Part shown: positions 44,301 through 56,482 of the stretch, piece after piece | Layout: each line of letters begins with the position of its first letter | How positions within the stretch are numbered: position 1 is the first letter of the stretch | Source: Hypsibius dujardini | Lineage: Eukaryota > Tardigrada > Eutardigrada > Parachela > Hypsibiidae | Reading direction: 5' to 3' | NCBI GenBank assembly: GCA_001579985.1 | Contig: LRSR01013283.1 | Location: 30,642-94,641 of the forward strand | Length of the DNA stretch: 64,000 bases | Notes under the pieces: generated by a model | The model's input: only the letters and a program-made list of their open reading frames with translations | What the model was told of the DNA's origin: nothing | Database searches by the model: none | Translations under genes and position numbers: made by a program

Positions 44301-47042
44301 TTAAAAAAAATTATATTGCTGAATCAGAGACGCCATGGTCCCTTAAGGAAAAAAATGCTCCAAGGGGGAGGTGTGAAGTGCAACGGCCGAGGCAGGTATC
44401 ATTTTCGACAGCTTGAATTTTGAGGCAATAAAGCAAATCGTTGCCATTTTGTGCCCGAGAAACACTCACAACATTTCTTTTCTCCACATTCCCTCGAATG
44501 AATTTATCTTCAGAAATGCATTTCCTTTTTTTGGCATCATGTACATTTGGAGAGAGCTATGCTCACAATCCTACCCAATCTTTCGCTATGCTCACAACCC
44601 ACACAACCTTTTTAATTATCAATTGCTGTGTACACAACCTTCTTCGCCAATTGTTGGGCACAACCTTTAGCTATGCAGACAACCTTTTCCGGAGGGTTTT
44701 TTTTATATACTTCTGGTTGCAATACTGATCAGAAGAAGGGTCCTTATTTAGTAGAAGGGATAGAGGGTTTTATGGAATCATAACGTGAAAATTCGATGTG
44801 AAACCGACTGGACAGTCGGATGCTGCTGAAGTCATTTGATCCCAGCTCGCAGTATGCGGCACTGCCGCTCGATTACGAAAGGGTGGGAAGTTAGATCGCA
44901 TGGTCTGCAAGACATTCAGCGCATACTTTGCCACACAGGTCGCCCGTAAAAATCACCGCTATGCGCCGGATGACCAGGAGGAAGACTACGAAGACATGAT
45001 CGATGATGAAGAGGTCGCTGCTCATGTATCAGCATCGTCCGAAGATATCCCTATCATTTCAGATTTGACGGACTGGCTGCGTAGTGACCTGGTGGTGGAC
45101 AGGCCCGATTCGGACTGATAAAGATACATTTTACGTTTTTTCTGTAAGGGGTCATTCACACAGACCAATCACAAGCCTTGACTTTGACACATACGGCTCG
45201 ACATTTCGCTTGCTCGCTGATACCTTTTTTGACACGTTTTATTGACGACCAAAATCTCGCTAGGGGCCATTCCCATATTACGTAATCAATGGAGGGTAGG
45301 TGGGTGGTCTGGACCTTGATTGCTCACCAGTAAAATAGGTCCCGCCCTCCAGTATAATTTTGATTATCTGGGTAGGTGCGTAATCGAAAAAGGCCATTTT
45401 TTGATTATGTAATGTGATTGGCTTCTAATGGGGTCTTTGGTTTCTGACGTCAGAAACAGAAGATCTAGGGTCTGTTAAAAAATTCTGACGAACTTTGACG
45501 TTAGGGGGGGGGTGTCGGGTCGCCTAATAAAAATTACTGACGTCATTAACGGATGTTCTCTTAATGGGTTTTTGGGAAAAGGTTGTGTACATAGCTAAAG
45601 GTTGTGTCCAACAATTGGCAAAAAAGGTTGTGTACATAGCATTTGCTAATTAAAAAGGTTGTGTAGGGTTGTGAGCAAAACCCTCACCTATACATTTTTA
45701 GAGCGTGACCCTGAGCGCCCTTTGCGTCTCGCGGCATGTTTCGAGCCTCCGAAAGCAAAAACCAGCTTCTGCCAGTAAACTGCGAATGTTTGTCACTTCT
45801 GAGATTGTCGGTTGCTTTTGGGCCACTTATCATATCCGTTTTTGTCTTATTAATACGTAGATGCTAGCCTCCATAGACCAATCCGATCCTGCGAGGTTGC
45901 AAAACGGAACCTTTCTCGCCAGCCAGTTCTTCAATCGTTCTTTCGCGGTCGACGTGGGCAACATCACCTTCAACAGCATGGCCATGCGAGAGGTCTGTGT
46001 TAGCATCTTGCAGTTCAACGAAGTGTCGGAGCGCCTCGAGGTGGGCCAACCATTTTACTTTTTTCTCAACGCATTTAAGTCGCCGCCAAAATTATTCTCT
46101 GTTATCAACTTACGCAGACAATCATGTACGCCTTTCAAGCGCATGAAAGAAACGCTTACCCAAACTGGAACGTGGTGAAGAATCTGACGTGGTTTGGTGG
46201 CCACAACTTCCCACCAAACGAGCCGCGTTGTGGCTATAAGGGTGATAATCACTTCTGTAGCGTGGAAAGTGGGTGCAGTTTAGTTTTTTCATTTAAATAA
46301 ATACGTCTTTAATTCTGTTCACGCATTTGCGTATTCTATTGGACCTCAATCTAGGTCATCTCACCCAGCAAATATCTTTCGGCATTGCCATCACCGTAAT
46401 CGTTTTTTCGAGCGTTTGCTACATTGCCTTCTTGTAAGTGCCAGATCAGACTCTCACAAACAGCAAAGTGTAGTGCCCCTTAAAATGTTTGTTGAGTTTA
46501 TATTGATTATAATGACTTTATATTTGTTTATATGTGAGCTGTCCTCATCAGTTCTTTCGCCCTTCAAATTTCCCCCAAGCATTCTCAAAAAGAGTATTTA
46601 CTATTTGGTCGTGACCTTTGCCTTCAGTTGAAACTCGATGTGCTTGAGATGTTCACCATGTTGATGAGTTTGCGGGGGGGGGGATTAAGGGAAATCGAAA
46701 ACCGTTAGATCCAGTTCCATTTTTGGGGCGGGATTGATTCGGTAAAAAACTAATTTATCTTCGTAAACTGGCTAAGATATTATTTTATGTTATGAGTTAA
46801 ATTTTAATTATACCTAGTAGTTTTAATTAAAAGAGAAATGCCGCAACTAAACCGTTACACACCAAGCTGAGGCTTTGTGGGCTCTTCGCAGGATTCACCG
46901 ACGCTACAACATTGATCCGACGTGGTATTCATTGGAATTGGGGCACTTTGTATTGCCGGAACGCGTGCCGTGGGTCAGCTGGATGAGCATCGCTAAATCT
47001 ATCCTTTTGCCCCGTCCTTTGCCAAACAGGCTCCTAAATTGA
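41314..47042 (+). CDS. Natriuretic-peptide-receptor-like single-pass receptor with short tail (clearance-type), ten exons
   Basis: The exons are 41314-41635, 42468-42531, 43209-43504, 43636-43718, 43780-43857, 43927-44049, 45861-46040, 46118-46268, 46355-46433 and 46892-47042: 1,527 nt, 508 residues. An N-terminal hydrophobic leader is followed by an ANF-receptor ligand-binding domain (about 24-432). Signs of that fold are VIYGSGC, FNWTTVVAV, LAAADHNMTNGDY, NGTFLA..NRSF, and a terminal NWNVVKNLTWFGG..PPNEPRCGY. At least ten N-glycosylation sites fit an extracellular domain. Exon 9 is one membrane helix (ISFGIAITVIVFSSVCYIAF). Exon 10 gives a 49-residue tail ending at TGA, eight bases before AATAAA. 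No kinase-homology or guanylyl-cyclase exon follows. Mammalian NPR-C, which clears peptides and signals without a cyclase, has this plan. All junctions are GT-AG except the start of exon 4, which needs an AC acceptor. Introns 1 and 6 carry transposons. Confidence 0.82.
41876..42369. mobile_element. TA-flanked TIR element, CAGCTGYGTNTGCAAC family, copy 1
   Basis: The ends are CAACTGTGTCTGCAACA (left) and the reverse complement of GTTGCACACGCAGCTG (right), TA on both sides. Inner blocks gtcggacaccctc and gggtggtctatgtttacacc pair with each other and with copy 2 at 61066-61425. It lies in intron 1 of the receptor and is non-coding. Confidence 0.75.
44589..45677 (+). mobile_element. Element of about 1.1 kb with 100-bp inverted ends in receptor intron 6
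   Basis: The arms 44589-44692 and 45576-45677 are reverse complements built on cacaacctttttaatta and ccaattgttg. Between them, 44820-45118 encodes a transposase-like C-terminus with a frameshift: KSFDPSSQYAALPLDYERVG, then KTFSAYFATQVARKN, ending DWLRSDLVVDRPDSD. The last block recurs at 1375-1410. 45437-45570 matches blocks of 20263-20720. I cannot name the superfamily. Confidence 0.6.
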
Positions 47043-47049
47043 ATGCCTA

Positions 47050-47055
47050 AATAAA
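47050..47055 (+). terminator. Polyadenylation signal of the receptor gene
   Basis: AATAAA eight bases after the TGA of exon 10. It supports the short tail as the true protein end. Confidence 0.65.
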
Positions 47056-48768
47056 CTGCTTCGGTTGTTCGGCTCTTTTCTGCACTTTTGTCGTACACTC
47101 CACCATGTTCCTCATAGTATTGACGGTGACTGTGCTTGTTCTCTGTTAGGCTATACGATTATGTAAACGTGCTAGTACAAGATTCATTTACTTGCACTGT
47201 ACTCGTATTAACCCGTTAACGTCCACTACCAGATCCGACTTAATTTCTGATCCTAAAGTATTTTTCCCTGATTTAACTTTATCCAATTAAGAAAAAACTA
47301 ATTAGCATTTTTTTGGATGACTTTGGAAAATTTCGCGTTTTTTTACTTGACCACTGTCCAGTGCTGGAAAGGGTGCCTGGAGCTAATGGGCATAATATTT
47401 AATAATGAAATTAATAAATCATTCAAAAAGTTTTCATAGCAACCCGTTTTGGTAATCTTTTAGCGAAATTTTGAGTAGCTTTGTTGACCACTGGCTATGC
47501 GCTGACCATTGATCTAATCGAAATGAATTTTTATGTAGGTAGCTTGAATAGGCCCAATATAATTAATGCAAAAAGACTCATATTTTTAATAAATCGAATC
47601 ATTTGATGTCTGTCGGAGACCTCGGCGACCCAAAGATGACTAAAACCTGCCGACTTTGACAATTGTTTTCGGACAGTAATCATTCACCAAACTGAAATAA
47701 ATAATTTTCAATATTTAGTATTATCTGAAGTTTCAAAATCAATTGAATTTTTAAAAATCGGTCGAACGGTCTTGGAATGAAAAATGAGAGGTCGCTCTGT
47801 CGACATTTGAACTGCAATGGACGTTAACGGGTTAATTCTGTTCAGTACTACATTCTTTCTTGTGAGTTTGATCGTCTCAGAATTTTGTGGAGAACTCAAT
47901 ATTTAGTTGTGTGATTTTCGGTCTTGTAGTAATATTCTCTCCTCTTTTGGAAAGGTTCCTTTTGTCGTTCGATAGGCTAACATTTGATTAAAACCGTTTT
48001 CTGAATAATTTCCTTTTTTGTCCATAGATTTCCCTCCATCATTTTATCACGGCTCGTGCCACCAAGTCTCCTCTTTACGTTGTTCCATTTTTTTTCGCGG
48101 AATTGTTGTCAGCCCTTTCAGATTCTCATTGCGTCAAGTTGAAAACATAGCACCTCTGCGCCAGCTACCGGAATATTTAATTTGAATTGTAATAAGATAG
48201 CGGTATGTAAAATGCAAGTTTGGCTCAACTAGTTTCCAATTCTTCGCGTGACGCGAGAAGTTGATATATTCTTCATTCCTAAAATTTAATTAGCGTTAAG
48301 GCTAGGCCCTTCACGGGTTGGGTAGCAGAGTCGGAAACTCTTGATTATATGTCATTGTCCTTACAATTAGAGAATTAGTCTGCTCGCCTGGTACAGATCA
48401 ATCGCATGTACAATCTGGTTACGAACGAAATACGTACATACATATACATACATACAAATGAGTACGATAGACCCAAATGTTTCATAAATATTATTCAATA
48501 GTGAACTATAGAGTGGAGTAATTGCTAATAAACTCTGCCAATGTGCCTGGTTAGTTAAATGTGACTGTCCAATAGGAATTGGGAATAACTGTGTATGTAC
48601 AGGATCCCGGGGGTCCCTTCTTAAAAATGTATGAATTTTCATTAAAAACATGCTCCGGGGACAACAATGTTAAAAATATGATCAACCTTCGCCCTCCAAT
48701 GCGAATTATAGTTAATGTGAGCTAAAATTTATCAATGCAAGACCAAAACAAGGTCAAAATGAAATTGC
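47056..48768. other. No gene seen
   Basis: I searched both strands for kinase-homology or cyclase motifs that would extend the receptor and saw none. A small tacatacata microsatellite lies near 48435. Confidence 0.45.
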
Positions 48769-48772
48769 TTAA

Positions 48773-49793
48773 CCCTCTGGTTACCAGGTGTTTTCGGTAT
48801 ACGGATAGAACCGGGTCTAGCAAAACTTTGCTGGATTAGGGAAAGTGTTGAATGATTCCTTGCAAATCCTAACAGAATCGTTTGGGAAATTCCCTACAAC
48901 CATCAAATGTAACCGTTTCAGTGGTGGCGGCAACCGTTTCCTGTCTCCCTTTTACTGTAGCAGTACTAAAACATCGCTCGTTTTCCTTTCAATCTAGCCC
49001 AGAAACGTTTCAAAATTTTATAATTCTAGTGAATACATTTTTTGACGACCATTAAAAAATTATTTAACGAGGGCAAGTTTTGCACAAAACAGTGACAATC
49101 TTTTCGGAATGTTCTCCACAAACAGGAATCTAACACATCGAACACACTATCCAAGACTGACGCACAAGGCAATGAACGCAACGTTTTTCTTCTCCGCAGA
49201 CAACGAGGAAGATTTAGATTTGCCAGGGCTCTCAGGCATGATGTCGTTCTTGGAATATTGACAGTGGATAAGGGCAAGTAGTACAATTTTTATAAACTGC
49301 CTAAAATGGCGCCGCTGACGAAGAATAGAAAAAAAATCCGTTAAATGAGCGACTACAGTTACGATATGTCAGTTACACGTTACTCGCAGTGGTTACTAGT
49401 GGTAGCGCAGCGAATCATTGGGCAGAATTCTAACCTTTTCCTAATTGTTACTCATTTTCAACTCCACTTGTATTCACTCGAATATTGCAATACCAGTTTT
49501 ATTAGATGCCCTAAGGACCAGTCTCAAGTCCCTTATTTTTTCGATATTGAGAAAAAACAAGTCGGCACGTGGGAGTGTATGTTGTTCGGACGGTCCAATT
49601 ATTAGCAAGATGGTGCTAAGTAGGTTCCTATCCCTTCGAAAAGTATTTTTCAAAATTTGTTTTTTGAATCTGAATAAATATGTGGTAGAAATATCAAAGC
49701 AAAAAACCGCGAACGAAAAGACCAAGAACTCGCGCTGAAAATCGAATGTGACCGTCAAATCTAGCAAGTGTATGCTGACTGCTTCTCAGAGGG
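48773..49793 (-). mobile_element. Internally deleted piggyBac-type element
   Basis: TTAA lies on both sides (48769-48772, 49794-49797). The ends are CCCTCTGGTTACCAGG and, reversed from the right, CCCTCTGAGAAGCAG. The minus strand at about 49075-49225 keeps a broken cysteine-rich tail, RCVHC..RQSW.VCS.C and CGEHSEK.VTVLC. It matches the transposase C-terminus at 62960-63100 but has a stop after the fourth Cys. The rest of the transposase is gone. Confidence 0.85.
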
Positions 49794-49797
49794 TTAA

Positions 49798-50190
49798 TCT
49801 TCTACTAGACTGGTCACTGTTGTCATTGATTGTAGCACCTACCCCCGATAAGCAGTCTTTTCTAAAATTAACGTAACAAATAAATTATTCAATAACATTA
49901 GTATTTCAGCACTGCTACGCCAAAGTACAGACTTCTCTTCTCTTTCCCCATTTACGAATTCCAATACGAGGTGCAATCCCCCCCCCCCTCGCCCCGTCCA
50001 GATATGCTTTTATTGCTGGGTTGCGGTTGTCGCAGTTCACAGTCGAAAGTCCCTGAGCGTTGGAACGTACTTTTGTCTCAAATCTCGATTTCCGTACGAG
50101 CACTAATTGAATATTTGCCCACAAAGCAGTCGTAGCCCTCTTATCAGTAGGTAGCCTACAGAGCAGCGCCCCGGAAAGGCTGGTAATAAT
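49798..50190. other. No gene seen
   Basis: A poly-C run at 49978-49990. No exon for the first light-chain half-domain of the downstream gene was found. Confidence 0.4.
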
Positions 50191-50191
50191 A

Positions 50192-50578
50192 CTGTAGAAT
50201 CGCGACCCATTCGTGGTGCCTACGTCATCACATCGTAAAAAGCGGCCGTTTTGATTGATTGCAAAGATGTGCGAACCACAAGACCGCACGTTTTTATTTA
50301 TTAATTGCGTAGGCAGTAAACAGTTAGTTTTCATCCTTCCTTTCTGCGATCGATTCATTGATTCGTGCTAGTTTCTTGTGTTTTCTTTAATATTTTAAAA
50401 AATAGGCTGTCATAATCGTTACACCGAAGAAGAAAGAAAAAGGACCCTTGATTCCTTCCGCCGTTTGGGGAGAAACAAGCGCTTGATTGATCGATTGAAG
50501 CGTAACAGTTGTTTTGGCCTACCGGGTCTGATTTACTGGGGGTCCAAAAGGTACCACGGATGTGTCGCGACTTTACAG
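50192..50578. mobile_element. TA-flanked MITE, CTGTARAATCGCGACC family, reference copy
   Basis: 387 bp with inverted ends CTGTAGAATCGCGACCCATT and CTGTAAAGTCGCGACACATC (right end reversed), TA at 50190-50191 and 50579-50580. Relatives are at 25915-26163 and 61831-61940. Confidence 0.8.
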
Positions 50579-50686
50579 TACTCGCTCGATAAATATGACG
50601 CGAAACTATTTGCAGTTACCGCCTTAAAACTGCACATAAAAACGGATGACGCATCGCATCATTATTCACTGCCACATAACTTCAAG

Positions 50687-53600
50687 ACACACTACCTGTG
50701 TAATATATTTATGTCGGGTGGTTTCCTATTCTTCCCAAAAACTACCGACGGAATATGTAGGCACTCTTTCTTGTGCATCATCTGGTCTCTTCACATTTGG
50801 TCTACAATTTCACATTTTTCGCTACAATGTGTCTACTAACTCAGCGATGGGTTGTATTCTCCTCGCTTTTAACTGTGATCAGTAAGTCCGTTTAGATAAC
50901 CGTTGAATATAATTCAAATATTATTGCTGAAGAAATAATTCCAATTTTTGATAGCAGTTTATGTGTCTGCTCAGCGGGAACATCAAGTAGTAGTTAATAA
51001 TGTGGAAGGCTTCGGCTGGAAGACCGCGGAGAACCGTCAAGTCAGAGCCTTGACGAAATACATCGTTGGATATGCCTGCAACAATCGGACTTTGACGCTC
51101 GACGATAAAGAGCTGTATATCGAGACGGCGTTTAGTGATATACTGCCGGGTAAATGGACAGCATGGGTGGATCGCGACAGTACGGAAGCGGACCAAATGG
51201 CAAGTCTGATTGCATGATCAGGTTTACTTTTTTTCTAACTATTTAAGAAAGGGAAACTATATTTATCAAATTCATAGAGCCCTACGCAAAACCTGTAGCA
51301 GCACGCAATCTGGGAGACGAATGCTTCATTTATGCATTTTGTCGAGCACGCACATTCAATCAGAGGCGACCATAAAGTAATAATATGCTGCCGCGACGGG
51401 CATTTACTTTTCCCTGAAAATAATTACCTCGATAATGAATTTGTATTTTGATTCTTTCGTTTTCCGAGTTCGTAGTTTTCGATTCCGATTGCCAAGTGAG
51501 GAAAGTTGTTAAGGCTCTTGAAAGTCACGATCCAGTTATCAGATTTTGAATAGCTCACATATTTTTCAAGGATTTTTTGCGCTCGCCTCTCACAAAGGGA
51601 ACCGTAAACGTCAGGCAGGCGACGGAGTTATGGATCATGTCTGGGAAATTGCCAGTCCCATATTGACCGATCGCCCTGCCCACCGATGAAATAAACTTTC
51701 AAATCATCAGCAACGATGAACTAATTCAGAAAAATAAAACTAATATGCGTGCCACCTATAAAAAAAGCCCCAGTCTTACACGATCCACAAGTCGCGTCAT
51801 AACCGCGCACCGCTTTCTCAACTACAATCTGAATCATATCACTTCCGGGTCTCTTGGCACTTATTCAAACACGAAAACCCATTTCAGGGGGAGTAAAGGC
51901 TTTATTCCTTTTGGCATTGCGAACGCCGAAGGGGAACACGGTCGTCGAAGACGGCCAAAACCAATAGAAAACAAATTGTTAAAACTTTTTGTTGCCGAAA
52001 AGGAACGGATATCTCTAAAGGTGGCAGAGCTTGCTTCATATACTTCCAAAAATACGGAGAGGTATGGAAAGTGAATCTAGAGAGGGAGAGACAGTTTCGT
52101 GCCCAATCCGGTCGCTGGGCTAACCAGTCGTAAAGAGTAACTGGGGAAAGACCAAGCAGGCGAGTTGGGAGTTGCAGGATGGGTTATCCAGATGAGAGGG
52201 AGAACTGGCCGCTGGGCAAACTTGTCGGGTGGGCTATATGTCACGCACTGGATAAACTTGTCGCATGGGCTATTTTTGAGGCAGCCCGCCAAAGTCAGCT
52301 CACCAGAAAAAGTCCGCCGTTTTATAACCAGATTTTATGAGATAAATCTTCCCCCTTTTTCAGCTAAAAGGCTAACAGACATGTATGTTTTTTTTCAACA
52401 GGCTGAAGAGACCTGGATTTCGGCCTCCTGTGACGACTTGGACTATCTCATGTTTAGACGTTCTTATGCCTCAGAAGAACCAAGGAGCCCCGTAGCTGGT
52501 AAAACGACCTTGAACCAAGAGTATTTTATGCGAATCATGGCTCGTCGGTCTTTGAAATGGGAAGATTGCAGGATCATCAACCGAAGAAGTCAGCATTCCT
52601 CTCCAATTTTTTAAGCGGTCGACGGAGGTGCGGGATGTGGTCGAACGCCAGCAGTATTACACAGCCATCTCCCTCGCTGTGGGCGTGGCTTGTAACAATG
52701 CGAGTTTATCTACGGACGGCGAGAGGGCATCGGCAGTCAAGGGGTTACTGGATGAACTTGTACCCGCGGCGTCGTGGAATGTCGATGTCAAGCAGCGGAG
52801 TAATGTTATCGCGTTTGACAACGTAAGTTGGACGTGTGAAGTTGGGCGTGTGAAGTTATAGCAATAACGGGGCAATTCATACTCAGTCGTTTCTGGTAGT
52901 TCGTAATTAAATATTTTGATTGATCGTACAAAACGACGTCACTATTTTTAGCAGCTGAAAGGGTGGTGGAGATTGATGGCTCGTTTATAGAACCGATGAT
53001 GAACATTTGTGATCCGAGAAGGTTTTTTACAACAGCTCCGCGCAAGTCCTCCTGCCGCGAATACAAGCAAAATTCATATTTGTCAAATTCTAATTGATTC
53101 AAAACTTAGTTATGCTCAACGACTTGTTTGACAGCGATTTCTGTTCCTTGACTCCCGCCGATAACCCAATCCCATACATCTAAACAGGAAGAGAGCAAGA
53201 AATCTCCAGCATACTACGCGCTTTGTTACTGCGGTGGACAGGAATACCACATCGGACGTGGCAAAGATGACAACGGGGCGCTCCATCGGCCATTGGGTCA
53301 GTTATTAGACTATGCAAACAAGTGCCTAACATGCGAATTCTAAAAAATGACTCGTTAAGGCTCAACCGCCGACACTCTTGCGGAAGTAGAATTAATCGAC
53401 GTGTCGCATCGCATGGTGGAAACCACAACGGCAAATATTGCGACACAAGTGTTGAAACTCATCATCGGGGACGCTTGTAACCGTAAGGATCCTAAAGTCG
53501 ATATTACAAAATCGGTACGATCGAGCTTCAAGAAACTGTGCGGGCATGAATTGGCGGGGAAATGGAGCTTCGTTTTGGGGCGTGATCTCGAAGGCTTCCA

Positions 53601-55051
53601 ACCGGTATGTTGAAGTCTCGCATTGAAGTGAATTTGGTTGAAAAAATATGTGGCATACGATTACTGCAGAGTGTACGTACTTCTGAAAAATATATCACAC
53701 ATGTGAAATTGAGTGGAGCACGTATTGAGTTTATGAGGTTGGGAAATCGAATAAGGCGCCCCGTACAGGTGTGAACATGAGTTAATGAGTACCATCAAGT
53801 AGTTTAGCCTCTGTAGACTTCTGGAAAATTGCGCTATAAATCACGAGCTAAGTTAGGTTGCATAACTCGTCCAACAGCTAACGGACTGGCATAGGGCTGG
53901 CAATACTTTCTGCGCCTTTGATCATTTTCAAGGGCTCGTTTAGGGTCCTCACAGGTCAGAACCAGGATCCCTGGGGGTTGGGCAAAGGGGCAAAGGGGCA
54001 AAGTGCATCTACTCAAAAGATACACGAACAAATTCGACGAATCGTTTCTGTTTATTTTTAAACTTTTGGGGTCTATGGGTTTGAATCTCTGGGGGCCTTC
54101 TGAGATTTCAAAATGCATTCAATGACATATTTCTTTCATCGAGTTTACAGACTTTTTGAGGTGATTTTTTAAATTTTTTTGCATATGTTGATAAATAGTT
54201 TTAAACCGGCAAAAAACGCATGAAATCTAAAATGGAAACACATTTCTAAAACTATTTTGAAATCCCATCATCTTATCGAAAAAACGCCTAAATTTCACAA
54301 GCTCAACGAAATATCCTTTCTTTGTTTATCCAGGATTATCTTCCACATCGTTCTTGTTACAGGCCCCGACGGACTATAACCCGCATTTCAGCCTTCAGGC
54401 GCACTGTCGTGGCTTGACATATTTATTTTGGACCAAGGAGCCTTGGCGCGAGAACAGAGACTTCTGTGGGGTAAGAGTCCCGGTCGTAAAGCGTTGTGAG
54501 GTGGAGCTCGACCTCGAAATCCATATAGATAAGTCGGCTGAATTTATCGTTCTCGACGGACACGCCATCAGGGCACGGGATTCCCTGCTGGACATCATCG
54601 AACACTCTTGTCTGAATAACGAGCCTATTCGAGACGTGGTGGAACGGATGTGCCCGGGGAGGCCCTCCGTTTGGCAGTTCAGCGTGGCGTCGACTCCGTT
54701 TATCGAGGTAGTCTTTGCGTAAATACGCACCCCATTGTTTGTGCATCAATAGTACTGAAGAAAGTCCAACAACATCCATCAATTTAGAAATACGCTTGTG
54801 ATATTGACATGCGTGGAAAGATTGGACCACAGATGCATGTGATTGCCTGCCGTAATAGCTGGGAAAAAGGGACCGATTTCTGTGGCAACAAAATCGGCCA
54901 ACTGAAGAAAGCAGAGTCCATATTTGTGCCGACCGAGACGTCCAATCGCAATCGACCAACAAGTGACGCAAAATCAACCAAAGTTGATGAAGAGGACGAC
55001 GAAGATGGGGAAGAGGACGACGAGCAAGATTTGTACGACTTTGATTGGTAG
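50687..55051 (+). CDS. Tandem dynein-light-chain-like (DLC) domain protein, 5-prime incomplete
   Basis: Proposed exons: 50687-50756, 50955-51199, 52402-52491, 52616-52822, 53188-53296, 53387-53604, 54363-54707, 54788-55051. They join in frame (1,548 nt, 515 residues to the stop). Exons alternate between two halves of a DLC domain. The first half is a helical stretch ending in a W-strand: GKWTAWVDRD, ASWNVDVKQR, GKWSFVLGRD, SVWQFSVAS. The second half is a strand-turn-strand: HYLCNIFMSGGFLFF, WISASCDDLDYLMF, YYALCYCGGQEYHI, HFSLQAHCRGLTYLFW, QMHVIACRN. In ordinary DLC8 proteins of about 90 residues these correspond to the WHC.VGR..F strand and the following HF.....G...LF strands. The intron between halves is always phase 0. 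The C-terminus is a run of D/E with K (about residues 480-515). The 51199 donor is GC (ATG/gcaagt). The first half-domain upstream is not found. Light chains bind short linear motifs; a chain of them would be multivalent. Assignment by motif, moderate confidence. Confidence 0.6.
53762..53813 (-). mobile_element. Relic end of the Tc1-like family
   Basis: 52 bp match the left terminus of the element at 20880 in reverse (gtacaggtgtgaa, then accatcaagt, ending ctctg) and are followed by TA. Only this end remains. Confidence 0.75.
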
Positions 55052-56482
55052 AACATAGACTGTCCGTCATTTGTTTTTCGCCGTTTTTCCCTCCGTCAGA
55101 CGTGATTTTTATGAACACGTATATATGCACGTTCGACTTATTCATTAAGCCATTCCAAATATTGCTAATGAGGAGGATGAAATCAATTATTTTTTAATTT
55201 AATCGAAGCAAATACAATAACTCAAGCTTATGGAGTTCTCACCAATTACTTCAGCACTTGATATTATGTTGCATTACCACTAATCTTGTGACAGCTCGTC
55301 AACCCCAGTTTTTTTCACATGCTGCCATCAGTACGAGCGACCATTCGACCATAATTGTCAAAATGTGATAACAAAACTGTTTCCGTGTTAGAACTGGTCG
55401 TATATTTGTGTCAAGGGTGGTCGACCACTTTCACTTGACGCCGCTTGGAGTTTCATTAGTATTAGTATTCATTAGTATTCGTCTTATGTTGTGGGCCATT
55501 AAGGGCATTAAGGCGTAACGTAGGGTTGGAAAATGAAAACCTCCGGCCAATAAGAAAGTATCACACAATATATCTCTCTCTCTAAATAATCAACTCACTT
55601 CATTCGTTCGCTTCTGCCCTTGAGCGTTGAGAAGTTGGCACGCCGGCGATCATGTCACCCTCCAAGTGGGTTGTCTCTCCGTTCTACGCATGATTATGGT
55701 TTTGCTGCAAATATTTTCTGACTGTAGGGTCGGAAACCTTACCCGTTGTTTTCGCTAACGTTGATCAGAACGTGCAATTTCTTCCGGCCTTTGAGGTGCC
55801 CCTAAGTTTTTATTATGTATATTTCAAGCAATCTTTTGACGCGCCTGATGATTGAAAAGTGATGTGGAGAAAATTTCAGCCAATTCGCATACGCGAGAAA
55901 CACCACATGAATGAAGAACGAATGATGTTAGCATGGAGTTGGCGTGACGCCGATCGAGCGTCTTCCATAACGAAGAGGTGTCTTTCCTCTCTATTGCCCA
56001 GCTGTTGTAATCCCCAGCAAGCAGCTATGGAAATGGATCGATGTGCCCCAAAGTAGGAATGACCCAGGTACACATCGGATTAAAATCTATTCTTGGGCCT
56101 GATAATTGGATTGCTTTGTAGAAATGGTAGCGGAAAAATCATAACACAAATAGTTTTCGGGAGATAATCAACTCACTCAATTTTTCGTTTGTCTCTGCCA
56201 TAACAACACCGGTAATCATGGTACTCTAAGTATCTTGTTTCTCTGTTCTAACTAATATCCCGGTTTCGTTGCAAATGAGCTATCTGTGTGGCATGAAACT
56301 TAAGCCGCTGTTTGCAATGTCCCAAATGTTTGGCAGCACGCGCAGCTTGTTCCAACTTCGGAGACAATATTGTTTAAATAACGCTTTTTCAATTACAGTG
56401 CTAATATATTTATACAGTATATATACAGTATCAATTACAGTGCCAGACACAATTATGTGAATTTTTTTTGTAGACCTGACAG
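55052..56482. other. No gene seen
   Basis: Overlapping 65-codon frames at 55859-56073 on both strands show no domain. I looked here for a calmodulin first exon ([11 protein letters not shown]) and found none. Confidence 0.45.

Noticed and set aside
47056-50190. Possible cyclase or kinase-homology exons completing the receptor
   Set aside because: I looked for these on both strands and saw no motif. The stop plus AATAAA at 47050 argues against them.
54395-55145. Large minus-strand frames over 54.4-55.1 kb
   Set aside because: The plus-strand exons have matching splice sites, repeat-unit homology and a stop. The minus frames include a poly-Ser string from the acidic tail.
55052-56482. A first exon for the orphan calmodulin exon
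   Set aside because: No EF-hand 1 loop or FKEAF block occurs on the plus strand here.
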